NCBI GenBank assembly: GCA_000469685.2
Contig: LS997565.1
Location: forward strand, 31,652,645-31,716,644
Direction: 5' to 3'
DNA: 64,000 nt
Source: Haemonchus contortus
Lineage: Eukaryota > Nematoda > Chromadorea > Rhabditida > Trichostrongylidae
This document shows positions 35,922 through 49,385 of the stretch, one piece after another. Positions within the stretch are counted from its first letter, which is position 1; each line of letters starts with the position of its first letter. The position numbers and the translations under genes were made by a program. The notes below the pieces were generated by a model. That model saw nothing but the letters and a program-made list of their open reading frames with translations, had not been told where the DNA came from and searched no databases.

Positions 35922-37187
35922 CAGGGTGTCCCAAAATTAAGGGCGTCAATTCATAGCAGTATATCCGAAGCTTCTCAGCTGCAAAATACGATGGAATTTC
36001 TAGGCACGTTTGCTAACACCATTTGCTACAACATGCTACAAACACATCTCAAAATGCCCCTCATTAGCGCGGACAGAGGCCCGAAGTTTGCTTTCGACCT
36101 GATTGCATGTGGCGCGCAGGTATCCGTCTATCATTTCTTCCCAGCCGTTCTTCAGTCTAGCTTTCTAGAACTTCAAACTGGGATTGCAAACTAGACAGGT
36201 CCTCCTCTAATCAGGAACCTTACGGGGGACTCGAGTTAGTCAAGTTCTGAAATTAGGATGGCCAATACTTTCACCGGTGATGCCGGGCAGCTGTCGTCAT
36301 CACCACTTGCGGGCAAATTGGCTCGTTGGCTGGAGTAGGATGGGTCCTGCTGGAAGGACTACGAGATGTTTCAGGAAACGCAGTTGGATCAGTGCTTCAT
36401 TACACCCATCAGAGCGCTCTTTGAGTACTGTTGGACAATTTTCACACTGGCACCGAAGAAACCACGAGCGCCTCTCTCTTGCCAGTGACTTCTTCAGAAA
36501 ACATCTTCATACTGCTCCGATAGCAACCCTCGAGTGAGAGATTGCACGTTAGATGCTGCTTTCCGGAACGCGAATGTTTTGGTTGTTGAAGGTTGGTTTT
36601 GTCGTAAAAATTCTTCGGCCAGAGAAAACGATGAAGGGTTGCGTGTCATTACCCAAGTGGGTTTGCGACTTTCTTCATTTTCTGGCCCTGCAGTGTCTGT
36701 TGCGATCGGAATTGAAGCAAAATTTCTGGATACGATTGGAGTGGCGATGAAGCTTTTGCATGGCATTCTCCTATCGCGATAACTCCGATAAACCGTGACC
36801 GTTGACTTCCTTTTTTTTGGGCCACTCAGGATCCCGACCGACTGGCAGACGGACCTTTTTAATAGTCTTATCTTTATGAACATTGGCTTTTCTACCTTTT
36901 TTGGTTGGCCTCTGATTCAATCTTCTTTTCTGTATCGTTTAATAGCCTCCTGTACGCTTATCATAGAAATCCCAAGGAATTTCATAGTGCCCTTCCACCT
37001 CTCGCGTGTCAATGATTGCAAGTGGCCTCCTCCACTGAAAGATATTGGGAGTTCCACATCAGTAACCACGCATATTGCAAGGGAACCTTCTTATGCAATT
37101 AATTAATAGCAGGAAATGTGAATTTGATAGATTATTTCTACTTTAGAATTTTCTGAATTTTGACGCCCATAATTTTGGGACACACAG
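35922..37187 (-). mobile_element. Full-length Tc1/mariner-like element, decayed (copy 1)
   Basis: The left end CAGGGTGTCCCAAAATTA and the right end (reverse complement CTGTGTGTCCCAAAATTA) are flanked by TA on both sides. Total length is 1266 bp. The transposase lies on the - strand but is split between frames, with open stretches at 36883-36494 and around 36190. Nearly the whole element matches the copy at 57375-58642. The inner bases beyond the outer repeat (GGGCGTCAA) also pair. Confidence 0.9.
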
Positions 37188-38039
37188 TACATACGTAATG
37201 CATTCTCGCTGCTTGCGCACCAGGGGTCATTAATATTGATGGATGAGGCAGACTTCCGTTTTTTGAATATGAGCGTTATCTTTCGCTTTCCGTGTAGTTG
37301 TGTCCAATATGTACACGTTACCAAGGGCAATGAGAAAAAAAATTACTGCTCTCGCCGGTCGATGCCATTCGCAGGCATGCAACCGCTTCAGTGTGAGTTA
37401 CAGCGCCTTCGCCATTCCCACCTTTTAGTGTAACAAGGTGAAACGAGCAAGGTAAATCGTACTGTACTGGGACTAGCATATTTCCAGTTCCTCATTATCC
37501 CACAGTATTTGTGGAAAAGAGTAGAAAAGAGTGAGAAACCGAGAAGCAGTCGTATATTCTGAGATGAATAAAATGAGAAAACTCCAATAGTAATCCATAA
37601 GATGTTGCATCCGACATCTTGATGGAGCGAAGCGGTATTACATTTGCTTGGGAAACTTTTCCAGATGCTCTTTTTAGGGTTTTAGAGACGACGCACCTAG
37701 TAATGATTTGACTTGACTTTGAAAAGGTGGCACTATGAAGGTGTGTGGTGTAGCCTCGGCCAAGATGGTACAGCTCTCTATTCAGTCAACGTTTCGACGT
37801 TGCCTTCGTCAGGACCTGGAAGCCAAAAAGAATGGCATTATGATTGTGCCATGTCAAGATTTAACAAACAGTGTAATAAACTAAAACCCAAATTCAGCTC
37901 TTACAGTAACCTCCTGGCGTACACCCATACATTTCTTATTCTAATTATCTTCTATCAATCTCTGTCTTCAAGTCGGCCAGACAGATGTTATCAATCCAAT
38001 TATCTTCTATCAATCCCTCTGAACTGATTCAAATGCCTA
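37188..38039. other. No gene seen
   Basis: Region between the Tc-like copy 1 and the RTE endonuclease fragment; no motif recognised. Confidence 0.45.
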
Positions 38040-38700
38040 AGTGGTCAAAACTCGGGTTGAATTCGCGTGTAGAACTTCGGAACAACAGCTACGTCGGTCA
38101 GGCAAAATCTCCGATTAAAGATGATGTGGTCTATTTCATTATGGAACTGTCCACCAGGTGGCTCCCATGTCCATCTTAAATGAGAGGGCTTCTGGAACTG
38201 CGAGTTACCATGGATGGTGTGGGTCGTCATGATAAACTCAGACAGCCTTTTACCCTGCTCCTTCCACTCCACTCCGTGAGTCCCGATGTAGAGCTCTTCT
38301 GCCGTTCTTCTGGCGCGTATCTTGGCGGTAAAATCATTAACTATGACCTTGAAGGAAGTGTGGTGGTCTTCTCTGTAATGCCCTCCGGATTCATACAGAG
38401 CGCTTCAAGCTCCTCTTCTTCGTAGCTCGATGTTGGTACATACGCAACGAAAATGCTTAGAGCTGAATTTGAACCACATCTTCTTAATTGCAAACGTCCG
38501 GTTCAGGTTGTCAAACTTTTGTACGAATCGATGTTCATGGTCGATGCCGATGCCTCCTCGCCTTGGTCAGTCCGATGATGTCGTACTTGATCTTCCTAGC
38601 TTGCATCATCACATCTTCTATATACGCTTCCGATGCAAGCTTCCGTAACGCACTGTTACGCCCTGTTAACTGTGGAACGTTGGCGTTTTGACAGATGATA
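38040..38700 (-). pseudogene. RTE LINE endonuclease fragment
   Basis: On the - strand the segment 38272-38045 reads TTHTIHGNSQFQKPSHLRW, TWEPPGGQFHNEIDHIIFNR and LTDVAVVPKFY, the C-terminal part of an RTE apurinic endonuclease including the N-E-I-D-H-I catalytic-region block. The earlier endonuclease part continues toward 38700 in other frames. The RT part does not follow, so it is an isolated fragment. Confidence 0.8.
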
Positions 38701-41700
38701 TAGGATGAAAAGAGCTCGTAGGTACTATGTGACAGGAACTGGTAACAACTGATGAAAGCCGATAAAAGACCTAAGTGAGCAAGAACCCCTCATCAATTAA
38801 ATCCTAACGTCTTCGGTACTAATCTCGCTTTGACTCTTTGATATTCTTCATTCGATTGAACTGTGGTAAGTGCAATGATAAGGACCGATGAAAGGCACTG
38901 CACTATAAGGAGATGAAAATTTGCTTTATTCCCTACAATTAGGTTACGACCCTTATTCACCGAGGTATAAGGCTCAGAGGATCACGGATTCGCTCCGTTT
39001 CAATATCATTTATTCACCTGATCGCCAGTGATCAGGGTTCTCAACTAATGACAAATCCGTACGGAAACGAAGATTCATTGATAATGTTACTTTATAATGG
39101 CGCTATTCTCACATTGTGAGCACCGTTTGAACCTTGAGTTGCCTATCATTTAAACCTTTGTGGGGTTATTATTTTCAAGATAAAAGCAACCGATCGAGAC
39201 ATTTAGTGTTAGGCATAGGCATCGGCACATACTGAATACCACTTGCACTGTCATGTTTGTTCTGTGTCACACTTCGTGATCAGGAAAGCACCATCTGTCC
39301 CAGAGGAACAGTTTCGGGTTAGCCGATTATTACAACGATGTCATAAGAAGAGAGGAAGTATGGCGTTAGCCGGGCAATACAACTGATCATCCTAGTAAAC
39401 TGTTGTAATACTTTCGTTCATACCGTCAGGAAATTATCCGTGTGGTAAGCAGGACAGTAACGAGAAGGTGTGGGCACAGCGACGTAGACAGGACCCACAT
39501 CGTTTGAAATGAAAGCCAGCAAGGTTGCGGATAGATTACACTCAGATTCTGAAATCTCTAACAACACTTAGTGAGGGATAGACAATCTTTCCCGTTTATT
39601 AGTGTTGCTTAGATAACTCATATGTATTAGCTCACTATTTTTTGGCTTCTGAAACCATAGAACTCAATAACGGTCTCGTTTATGAGGTGTATTCCCTCGG
39701 CAATGCACATTAATGTGTTATCGTGTATCATGCTACTATTGCTCGGTTTTTTTCGCATAAAGTTGGGCGCTACGTTGGAAGTACTATCGCCTTCAGAACT
39801 GTTGAAGCAGAACTGAATGGTTTTCGATGAGATTTTTTGGGTTTTGAACTTGTGAATCGCAAAAGATTTGGGTAGCTTCTGTGGCAGCGTTGCCCCGCTA
39901 CGATACAAAATAGATTTCCCCGGATCTTCTTAATAAAATATTCGTCAATATTGAAAGGGGGAGTGAAAATAGCAAGCAAGCAAATGGCATACTTAAACAC
40001 TTATAAGTGGAAAGCAACCACCCTTTGGCTTACATATTTCATTAGTCTGGCTTTTGGGATTAGCTATCAAATAATTCCTCTTGATGCTTCTATCTCGTCA
40101 TCATCAAGAGCGGTCCATGCCCTGCCATTTGAATTTGTTGTTTTTGGCATCATAAGACTTTGCTTTTCCTCTGTTTACTAGTACTATTTACTACTCTTAG
40201 AAAGTTCTCCAAGTTGCGCATAAAGTTATCCTAGTAGTGAGGGGGTGAAAGCATTGCCTCTACAGCAACAGAAGAAGATCGTTCCAATGTTCGAGGACCC
40301 TTGTTTTCTATTCTGTGACTCTGGGAGAATGGTCGAGGGCATACCGCATAAACAACGACGACTAACTCATAATGCATATTTGGTGAACCGAATTCATTTG
40401 AATAACGAGGACTAAAAGCAAACGATTTTTTTTTCATTTCACAAACCTTGCTATTTGATTAAATCTACATTCCAGCTGCTCTGCTTTATAGCTTTTTCTC
40501 TCTTAAGATAAAATAGATAAAAATCGGATGCTCTGAGAACTTCAGAGTAGATATTGGTATTCAGTGTGAAATGACTTCAGTTTCAGTATGTAGTTTTGTA
40601 TTTAATAATGTTAGGCAGTAGTTCAAGCAAGTAAAAATCTCATAGTGAAATGGGATTTGAAATAAGATTTTTAGTAACATAGCTGCCAGCGTCTTCTCTT
40701 ATTGTGACAATTAGCAGCACGCATAAGGACAGAAGCTATTTAAAGTCAGTCTTTTCTCACACTCCAATCAAAGAGGGATAATTATTTTGTTGGTTTTATG
40801 TTTACATCGAGACCTTACGCTACTTCCACAGCGTCTTCATACAGCAGAACTTCTTTTCCCTATTGTCTCGACAATCTTTAAAGTCCTAGTTTTGCGTGTC
40901 GTTCATAGTTGGTTCAACGTCACTTCATATGCTACCATTTTTAAGCATTTAAAAAAATAGCAATTCGCCCAAACAATGCATCGTGTCGCAAAGTCTGCAA
41001 CGTTTTTGAAATGGGAATTATAAGGAAGAATGCTCCTCCAAAATCAATTGGATGTCGCACTAGTCACTCGACTTTCCATGTAACAACTAATAAGGTTGCT
41101 GGTTCGAAACAGTAGCGAAACTAATTGCTTGCTCTGGAAAAAATTTAAAAAAGTAATTCGTGATTGCTTAGGCGGTAAGAGATTGTAGGGGTTGCCCACA
41201 AATCAATTTCTGTTTCGATTGCTGGTTCAATTTACTGCTTTTCCATGTTTAGTTTACCTAATAATGTATGTGCGCTTGTAATCGAGTTTGTTGTAGTACT
41301 CGGTTAAAACTTTCGAGTTATCACTGCTTTTATCCTTCAGAATCACGAAATCTACTTTACGCAACAAAATCAATCAACGTCATGTCCTCTAACTAGGTTA
41401 AGTTCTGGAAGGGTGTAGAGGAGGAAGGGCTTCGACGGATTGTTACATTATCAATTCACAGTTCTATTTGGATATCTGGATTCGCTACAGTTTCAAAGAG
41501 CATTCAGCAATCAAAACCTTCTCCAGTCCTTCTAAAGCACTCCACCAGCGTAAGTCTAGTTGCCTTTTCCGGTGGTTCTGAGAAGCCCTTAAAGGCGTAA
41601 CTCCTATTCAAGATTCTTACATCGAAGCTGGCCAGTGTTCCGGGCAGACACCCTTTATGTAGTACGAATAGCGTTTGCTATCAGGACACATCTTGGTGGG

Positions 41701-43374
41701 TGAAAAGAACAAAAATTTTAGAGCTTGTCTGATTTTTAATTTGTCTTATTCAACTGTGTTATAGTTATTCCCAAGGTTGTGCTAGAGCGTATGAGGAAAA
41801 GAAGAGTTGCGTGGGAGAGGGCTGATAAATGGATGCTGTAAAACTGTTGGACCCTTTCTCATTTTATGTGTGCTTTCAATGCAGAGCTGTATGTGCGCTT
41901 GAAGTACCCATAAAGCCTATTCTCGTCGTTAATCAATGAATAAAACTGAGGACGTCATTTTAAGTGATGAAGTTTTTTTCAAAGACGGATGGAATCACAC
42001 TTGTAGTACATATGTAAAACGTTACTGTGTTCAAGTATAGGAGAAGTGTCGCCTCGCCATTGGTATCCATGTTACAACCTTAGAGAAAATTTTCGTTGTA
42101 CGTGGTCTCCACTGCCTCGATTGTAAGCTTCAGTTTTCTCTTACCAGTTCTTCAATATATCGAAACTGCTACTAAGTCATAAACTTCTGAGCATCTATGC
42201 AACATTACGGATCTTCCTAAGTCACGAAATCTATGCCAACTTTAAGGTTGTTGGATCGCTTTGTGTGGTTTCAAATGCCTGGATCAATCCAATTCCTCTA
42301 ATCTTTCACCCACTTTAAGTCTCAAAATTATTCTCGGCTATATCACAAAATGCTCAATTGCGTGTTTATCCCTATATTTTATGATACATGATATGTAAAT
42401 GTAGCTGCCAACGCGGACTAAAAAAAAGATGAGCTTATGTATGATTAGTCGATTCGACATTGAAGCATCAAAACTAATTAGTTTGTAAAAAAATCTAAAA
42501 GCGGGAATTTTGATAAGTATGACTATCTTTACACAACTCATCTTTACGAAATAGACACCTTCTTCCACTTGTCTTCTGCACCGAATATTTATTAAGAGGT
42601 GCTTCGCTAAGGCAAAGTAGCCTCTTTTTTAGTAATTTGAATTATATGAGGAACATTTTCATAATCGAGTAAAGTCGAAATTTGTGGGTTAGACGTTTGG
42701 GCGAACATAAGGGCGCAGGCAATTCGCTTGACACGCCATTAAGTGAGGGTTTCTACTCAAGTATACATGAACCTTCATCCGAACACATGTCTGGGCAGAC
42801 AAGGATGCTGAATTGTGGACAAAATGCATAGTTTCGTCTTACTCGTACTTGTTCCTTCTACACCAGTGCTCAATGAGTTACGTACTTGGCCAATAGGTCT
42901 CAAGTTTTCGACGCTTTATGAGGCCATCATATCCAGTTTCTAATCGCAGCAATGCTACAAATTGATTCCTTAGCAAACAATTTTTTACGACGATAACCTT
43001 TCCAAGTAGTGTTTCGCTTCGCCTTTATGATCAGAAGTTTTACGTTCGAAGCGTTGTCCGCCAGACACACGTGCACACCCCATCTTCTACTTCTCAGCTG
43101 AAACAGATGCCTTAAAAAGGGAGCCTCACGAGTGGATCCTCACCGCGTATCTGGGCATTTTGTGTTCATCAGGTTGATAATTATGAAGGATAATACCAGC
43201 AAATACACTTTCCAAAAAGTGTTATATTATGCTGGTTTTGAAGGTGTGTATCAGTTTCCTGGCCGTCTGGCGATGGCAAACGAGCATTCAGTGTATGAGT
43301 CTATTCGGCCAGAAGAACAACAGCTCAATCTTATAAGTACATATTTACAACCAATTTCCATCCAAAAATGTTGT
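38701..43374. other. Long AT-rich stretch without genes
   Basis: 4.7 kb with few open frames above 60 codons, none with motifs. Only a possible SINE remnant near 41000. Confidence 0.5.
40990..41130 (+). repeat. Possible tRNA-like SINE remnant
   Basis: CTAGTCACTCGACTTTCC then GTTGCTGGTTCGAAACAG looks like A- and B-box order of a tRNA-derived repeat, without a full cloverleaf. Confidence 0.35.
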
Positions 43375-43510
43375 CGAGTTAGGGACAAAACTTTGGCCTC
43401 GAACGGGACTCGAACCTACTGCTCGTGCTCAACGGGGACCGTGCCCTTTATACACACTACCAAGACTCCACTTGCCCTCGCCTCCTTAATTGCTTATGTG
43501 CCACCAGTCG
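43375..43510 (-). repeat. tRNA-derived SINE, family B
   Basis: GACAAAACTTTGGCCTCGAA, then CGGGACTCGAAC (B-box complement), then CACTACCAAGACTCCAC. The overlapping open frame 43132-43551 is explained by this repeat. Confidence 0.65.
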
Positions 43511-43659
43511 GATCGCCCGGCAGACGCCGGCTCTCCTTTTTCTTGTGTTGAACTAGATCCGCCGCCTGCAATACTAAGTTTGAAAGCTCTGATCCAAGAA
43601 AGCAGAAGCTATTGATTCTCAGAAAACACACACCGATAAGCTGCTTCCATAGTCCGCCG

Positions 43660-43945
43660 GCCGGCGTGCCTATAAGTGTTCCCATCCTGCCACCTGTACT
43701 TTTACCAGACTGGAGCTCTCCAGGTCTAAAAATAGGAGTTACGAATTCCCGCTACATCACGAATTTTTGCCCGCTCTCCATGATCGGTGCTAGGTCCTTC
43801 TTCCTACTATTTGTGTTACCAACCTGCTACCTGTATTCCTTCCAAATTTGAACATTCTACGTCTAGGGTGACAGTGGCCATGAATTTTTGGTCGGACACC
43901 AGACCGCACACACACAAACAAACAAACAAACAAACGCACAAACAT
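43660..43945 (-). repeat. Diverged inverted relatives of the 128-bp unit, with a CAAA/CACA run
   Basis: GTTCCCATCCTGCCACCTGT, then AGGAGTTACGAATTCCCGC, then CCTGTATTCCTTCCAAATTT match the unit on the - strand twice. An ACAAACAAACAAAC run at 43907-43935 sits where the TGTC run sits in the other blocks. Confidence 0.65.
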
Positions 43946-43968
43946 GTAGACGCGTTATACGTACAATA

Positions 43969-45472
43969 CCCACCCTAAATGTTCAAAAAAAAAAAACACG
44001 AAAAAACGCGTTTTCCCTTTTTTTCGTTTTTTCTTTGTAATTAGGTTGATTTACAGTTTTTCATTTAGTGTGCTATATGGTTGAACTCAACTCCTCGAGC
44101 TCTATAACATGGATTATCTAAAATTTTTAAAAGTTCGATTTTCAAGTCTTAAGACCACTAAAGTTCCTTCCGGCATGCCATTAGCAACGTCGCTCGTTAT
44201 AATTATGACCAGAACTAAGTGAGTCATGGAGCAGTCATCGTGTCTCAAAACCAAACGAAAAGTAAACAGTTGCATTCTTCATGCTGTACTGATTATTTCT
44301 ATGCCATTTCACCACAATAAATCAACTTAACAGAACACCAACTTCAAATGACAGCTGCTTTTACACTGAAATAAGGCGCATATGAGTGGATTCCCGGTTC
44401 CAGCCGATGATTTGCCTGTTCTACACAAACAGCACTATTCACAAGTCTGTTTTGAACAGTCTGTTTGAGGTTAAGAAGAAGAGCTATTCGGTCGTTTAAG
44501 GGCAGGTGCGTGTCATGTTCTTATGGGGAGCGCATACTTTCATGCTTTTTCAAACGACATTTATCATGTCCAGCAAGAAGTTACGCACTCCGTCGCGAGG
44601 AATTATACCAAACTCTTTGAGCACATTCATAATTTGTTGGTAATATTCTTTTGTCTCAAAACCCTACCTTCTGATAAACTACCGAAGTCTTCTCAGTGCG
44701 CTTGAGAGTGAACATAGTTTTTTTTCAAATTCAAAGAAATTCCTTAAATGTTACATTGCCGAAAACTATTCTCGAGAAGCTGTTCGAATATACAAGAATC
44801 ATGTCACAAAATTCTATTTGTTTCGACACCCCCAATAACGATTTTCTACATAGTGCTCTTTCACTCGACCACTCACTCGGTAATCTGGCCCGGGTGATAG
44901 ACAGCATTTCAATTGACTTGTCTTAATGGCCCCAGCATCCACCATCTTTGGACAGTTGCACAAATGACTTTTCGATTGTATGTGCACAACTAATACGTGC
45001 AACTGTTTTTGATATAACAAGTGACACTACAGAAGTGTAGAATAGTTTCCTCTAGTGGTTCAAAACCACCTTCAATTAAATGTTTCTTTTATTCTGGTGA
45101 AAAATGGTATAGAAATGATCAGCACGACCTGAACAATGCAACTGTCTACTTTTTGTTTGGTTTTGGGACACGATACTGCTCCACAACTCACTTATCATTC
45201 TCAAAAGAAGCGAATGTCATCTGGTTATAATTATAGTTATAATTATAGCGAGCGTCGTTGCTAATGACGTGCCCAAAGGAAGTTTGGTGGTCTTAGGACT
45301 TCGAAATCGATTTTCCAAAATTTTAGATAATCCACGTTATAGAGCTCGAGGAGTTGAGTTCAACCATATAACACACTATATAAAACTATAAATCGACCTA
45401 GTTACAGAAACGAAAAACACGCGAGAACGCGTTTTTCGTGTTTTGTTCAAACATTCAGGGTGGGTATTGTAG
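43969..45472. mobile_element. Long-inverted-repeat DNA element with arms of about 360-390 bp
   Basis: The left arm 43969-44335 and right arm about 45080-45472 are inverted copies. The ends read CAATACCCACCCT and AGGGTGGGTATTG with TA outside both. Inner landmarks such as GAGCTCTATAAC / GTTATAGAGCTC, GCAACGTCGCTCG / CGAGCGTCGTTGC and CAAAACCAAACGAAAAG / CTTTTTGTTTGGTTTTG line up. The spacer of about 745 bp shows no transposase. The TA flanks suggest a non-autonomous Tc/mariner-type element. Transcription would give a long dsRNA hairpin. Confidence 0.85.
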
Positions 45473-45939
45473 TAGGATAGGTTATCAGCCCAACTCGTGA
45501 AACGTGTCTAGCCGGTCAACCAATATCGGCATAGGAACGCTTTCCTTGATGAAACTTGTTTTGACTTGATGATTTTTGTTACCTGCTGTTAATTTGACGT
45601 AGCGAGCGATACAAATCTCTCAATATTGCCGAGTATCAACAGAAACTCAACACCAACATCAACAACAAACGCCAGGTCAGAACAAGTTAAGACGAAGCAA
45701 CTTAGGGCTTTGCCGTTCAACATTGGCTCACCGACTCATTCGTGGGAGTGCTGATAACCGATGACATGAAAGCTGAGAATGTTGTTGTAGTCAGGACTTA
45801 TTGATACTGTTACTGTTACTTATCACTTTCGCGCTAATTGGGGTATATTAACACCTCGATTGGTCGTATTGTTCAGTTTATTCTCTAGTAATCACTTTGC
45901 ATTCTGCCTGCTATCTCCGGCCTCAACAACTGGAGATCA

Positions 45940-46660
45940 GCAAGGACTGGATAGGCCTATCGAAATTCTCTCTCTGATGCAGGACCAGATTGAACGCCAG
46001 GAGAATAAGTTGATGCTCATCCGAAGCAGCAAAAGGAGATCTCCGACTCCTCCCGTGCTTTGGATATGATGGAAGTGGAACTGGAGGAGCGAATCCCGCT
46101 ACTGCGAAATTAAGCATCTCCGACTTCCTCTGCCGACGCATCGACAAATTCAAATTCGATGCGGGAAATGGAAGGACGTAGTTGGTTTGTACCAACAGTA
46201 CATAGTTGGTACAAGCCCACAATCGAACGTTTCGAGAACGTCATGGGATGGAGCCTTTGCCACGATAGGCTGTCTATTTGGTACTACAAAGACCTTGTTC
46301 CACCGACTATTCGAATGTCACAAATCAGTTAGGACCGCCAAAATTCCAGCAGCGAGACGCTTGTGCGCATGCGATATCCTGTGCCAAGTTCGGCATCATA
46401 AGCTTCGGTGGCCTTCAATGCCTTATCTACGTTGCCGGATTCCAGGGAGCGAAATTCGTTAACTACGAACACGGCTGCTATAGAAGTTAGATCAAAAGGA
46501 TGACATCACGATCAAGGACCTCACAGCCGAGTGTCAACTCATTAAGTCGTACAAGGAAGATGCAGGAGTGCTGGAAAATACAACTAACAACAACATTGCA
46601 ATCAATTTCGTCAGCAGGATTAGAAATAGAGAGATTTTCAAGCAGAAGCAAAACTAAAGA
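45940..46660 (+). pseudogene. LTR-retrotransposon gag remnant A
   Basis: Frames around 45950-46110 read IEILSLMQDQIERQENKLM followed by MEVELEERIPLL. Frames around 46500-46620 read DDITIKDLTAECQLIKSYK then ENTTNNNIAINFVSRI. This order matches gag proteins of nematode Ty3/Gypsy-like retrotransposons. Multiple frameshifts and stops exclude a working protein. No LTR pair or pol is found next to it. Confidence 0.65.
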
Positions 46661-46789
46661 AAAAAGAATTCATTACCGCTCGCAATTCAGAATCTGAAAA
46701 GTGTTGTGTGTATTAGTGGTTACGATGACCTCCAGAGTGGTCTTACCCTAATGTTATTATAAATGAGAGCTCGTTATGGTGGCAATTCA

Positions 46790-48230
46790 TTCCTGCCCAG
46801 TCTACTTCGCCTCCAGCTGTATCGGCAGTGCTTTCCAATAAACCGTCGTATCCAGTATCTATTCCACTGCAAGGCTGTCGATACAAGAGTGAATCACAAT
46901 ACTGGCGATCAGGATACTTCGAGGACCACGCTGGACATACGACTACATCCAACATACGACTATCCTTGTATATCCGACTTCGACAACAGAATCCGAATTC
47001 TCAGATAAGTTACCCAGATGATTTTAGTCACTCCAGTGCAGCACCTGAGTGGGATAACCAGCACTCAATAGAAAGGAGACGCTTTTGCTTGTTAGACTTT
47101 GTGCTCTGGCTGATTGAGAATCTGCTTTTCTCTTGTTTGTTAATGATGGTTGGTCGAACCACGGATACAACAACCATGTTGTCGATGTTTAAACAACTCA
47201 TGGAGGAGCAAAAGAGTGCTATGTCATCAATGATGTCAACAATTATGAAGAAGCAAAAGGGCATCATTGCAAGTGTCATCGACAGCGTCTCAGAGCGTGA
47301 TCAAAGGGTCCGCAAGGCGGAAGATCTAGTGGCACTTCCAAATGTGATAGCAGCCTTGAACAACCGCATCGAGAAATTCTCTTTCGACCCGGATGCTGAC
47401 ATGAGCTTTTGAAATGGTTCTCAAGATATAAGGTGTTTTCCGAAGATGCGAAACAACTTTCGGAAACAACAAGGTTATGTTACTATGTGAGAAACCGGAT
47501 TCAGTGGCATTCGACAAGTGCCAGAGGCATATTCTACCCAGGGATGTTTCCCAAATCGGATTTGATGAGACGGTAGAAGTGTTCAAGCGGCTCTTCGATT
47601 ACAAAACTTCGTTGTGCACTCCAAGGCATCAGTGCCTCAAGCTGGAGAGGGGCGATGCCGATGACTAACACACGTATACTGGCCGCGTGAATGAATTCTG
47701 TGAAAAAGCGAAGATTCACGAACTGGACTTATAGATGGAATCAAATGTCTTCTGTGAATTTTTAACCTGAAGTCACACCATGGGGAAAGCGTGTCTCTAG
47801 CGTGTTGATGAAGAATGAGAAAAATTCCTAACTCTTAGGAGAGGTAGCGAGACTGTGGCAGGATGTACGAAAACGGACGAAGCAGCAACAGTAGAAAGGC
47901 GGAATGGAATCGAATGCTGGAATTGCGGAGGCAATCACTATGCACGCCACTGTAAGTCCAAACCCTGTTTTTTGCAAGAAGTGCAGATAAACTGGTCACA
48001 AGGAGAAATTTTGTGATGCCATAAGACAGAAAAAGCCAGACTTTCAAGACGAAACGACGAGGAAGCTAAGGGAGGAAGGAAATCCTTAAGAAGACAAGTG
48101 CGAACAGTAGAGATTGCAAACTCAGCGATCGAAGCAGACTGTCCTCGCATGTACATCGATGTAGTAGTGAACTACGAACACTGTGATTGTTGCCTCCTAC
48201 CCCAACCCCAATTTTATAGAATAATAATTG
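46790..48230 (+). pseudogene. LTR-retrotransposon gag remnant B with zinc knuckles
   Basis: A 194-residue open frame (46828-47412) contains MLSMFKQLMEEQKSAMSSM and ALNNRIEKFSFDPDADM. The frame then shifts through FDKCQRHILPRDVSQIGFD (47508-47565) and DYKTSL to two zinc knuckles: CWNCGGNHYARHC near 47918-47956 and CKKCR*TGHKEKFC near 47972-48013, where a stop interrupts the second. A short protease-like start (RMYIDVVVN, about 48150) follows before homology ends at about 48230. It is a related but distinct family from remnant A. Both face right. Confidence 0.75.
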
Positions 48231-48374
48231 TGTAGACGAGGTCTTGAAAGTGGGCGTGCCTCGCCAAATTTTCCCAAACCTACACTTTATGGGCTGAAAG
48301 GTCTGAGTGTTGATGTAGAATGGTATATCAGTGCGATGGAAGCGAGGGAATCGCAAAAAAAAGCTTTTTGAAGT

Positions 48375-48750
48375 AGTGGAAATAGAGGTTGTACGATATC
48401 CCCATGACCGGGAGTGGCATGTGAGGGGTGTTTGGACGAGATTTCATTTGCTCCAACTGCGCAAACAGCAAGCCGTCATTGCCTAAAACTGCCTCTCACC
48501 TTCGCCAAGTTGACAAATGGCAAGTTGCTTGATCTTCTAACATGAAAGACCCTTGAGGTAGTGCAGCCTCCGCCGCTGTGACTCGTCCGCTGAGGGTGCG
48601 GCATTCACACGATACAATCTCTAGCCCCTTATTGTGCACTGCACAAGACGTTTTTCGCCCTTATTACGGCAAGTGTGGTATAAGGAAAGCCTCGAACTCA
48701 TACCACGGGGAAATTTCAGTGACCACTTTTATCTTAACTTGTGCCTTTAA
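48375..48750. mobile_element. TTAA-ended MITE, family M1, left-truncated
   Basis: Shares GGACGAGATTTCATTTGCTC, CATTCACACGATACAATCTC and the right end CTTAACTTGTGCCTTTAA with the other M1 copies. The left terminal repeat is missing. It abuts the decayed end of gag remnant B. Confidence 0.7.
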
Positions 48751-49385
48751 GTGAGATGAGATATTTGAACTCTCTTTCACGTTCTTGACACACACCGTCA
48801 AGAATCGAACACAAGTTGACAGCTTACTAGTTATGAGAGAATGACTGATGTGAGCGCGATCTTTTAATGCACAAGACCCACCTGGAAATTTCGTAGAATT
48901 ACGTGAATTTTCAATATCCACAAAGCAGCAGCATGTTCATATATGACAGAGGGCTCAACTCAGTACTAACCTCATATGTAGCCAGTTCAAGTCGGAAGCA
49001 GTATTGGGTAGGTGTTCTGGGCAGCCTTTCTTGCATGCCTTGATCCCCTCGATAGAATTCTTATCGACGACAAAACAACACAATATGAATACCTATTATT
49101 ATACCTGCGATGCCTTGATAACTTGCACAGACTTTAGCAAAGTGTTTGAGAATCACCAGTTGACGAGTCTACCGCTATTCAGCCATCACCAGTCCAGAAA
49201 CCACCAATCTATGGGCAGAGTGTCGATAGCTTCCTAAACATCCTTGTAAAAACTGAGCTCATGGGAGTGAAGAATTGTCACTTTTACATGTCTATGTAAT
49301 GGATATTAGAGATCCTGACTGTGTGCGTTTCTGCGGCTACTGTGGACGCATGAGAAGATTCCATTTATTGTTTCCAGCTGGCGGG

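Noticed and set aside
43132..43551. 139-codon open frame
   Set aside because: Its second half is a family B SINE on the other strand and the first half has no motif or splice context.
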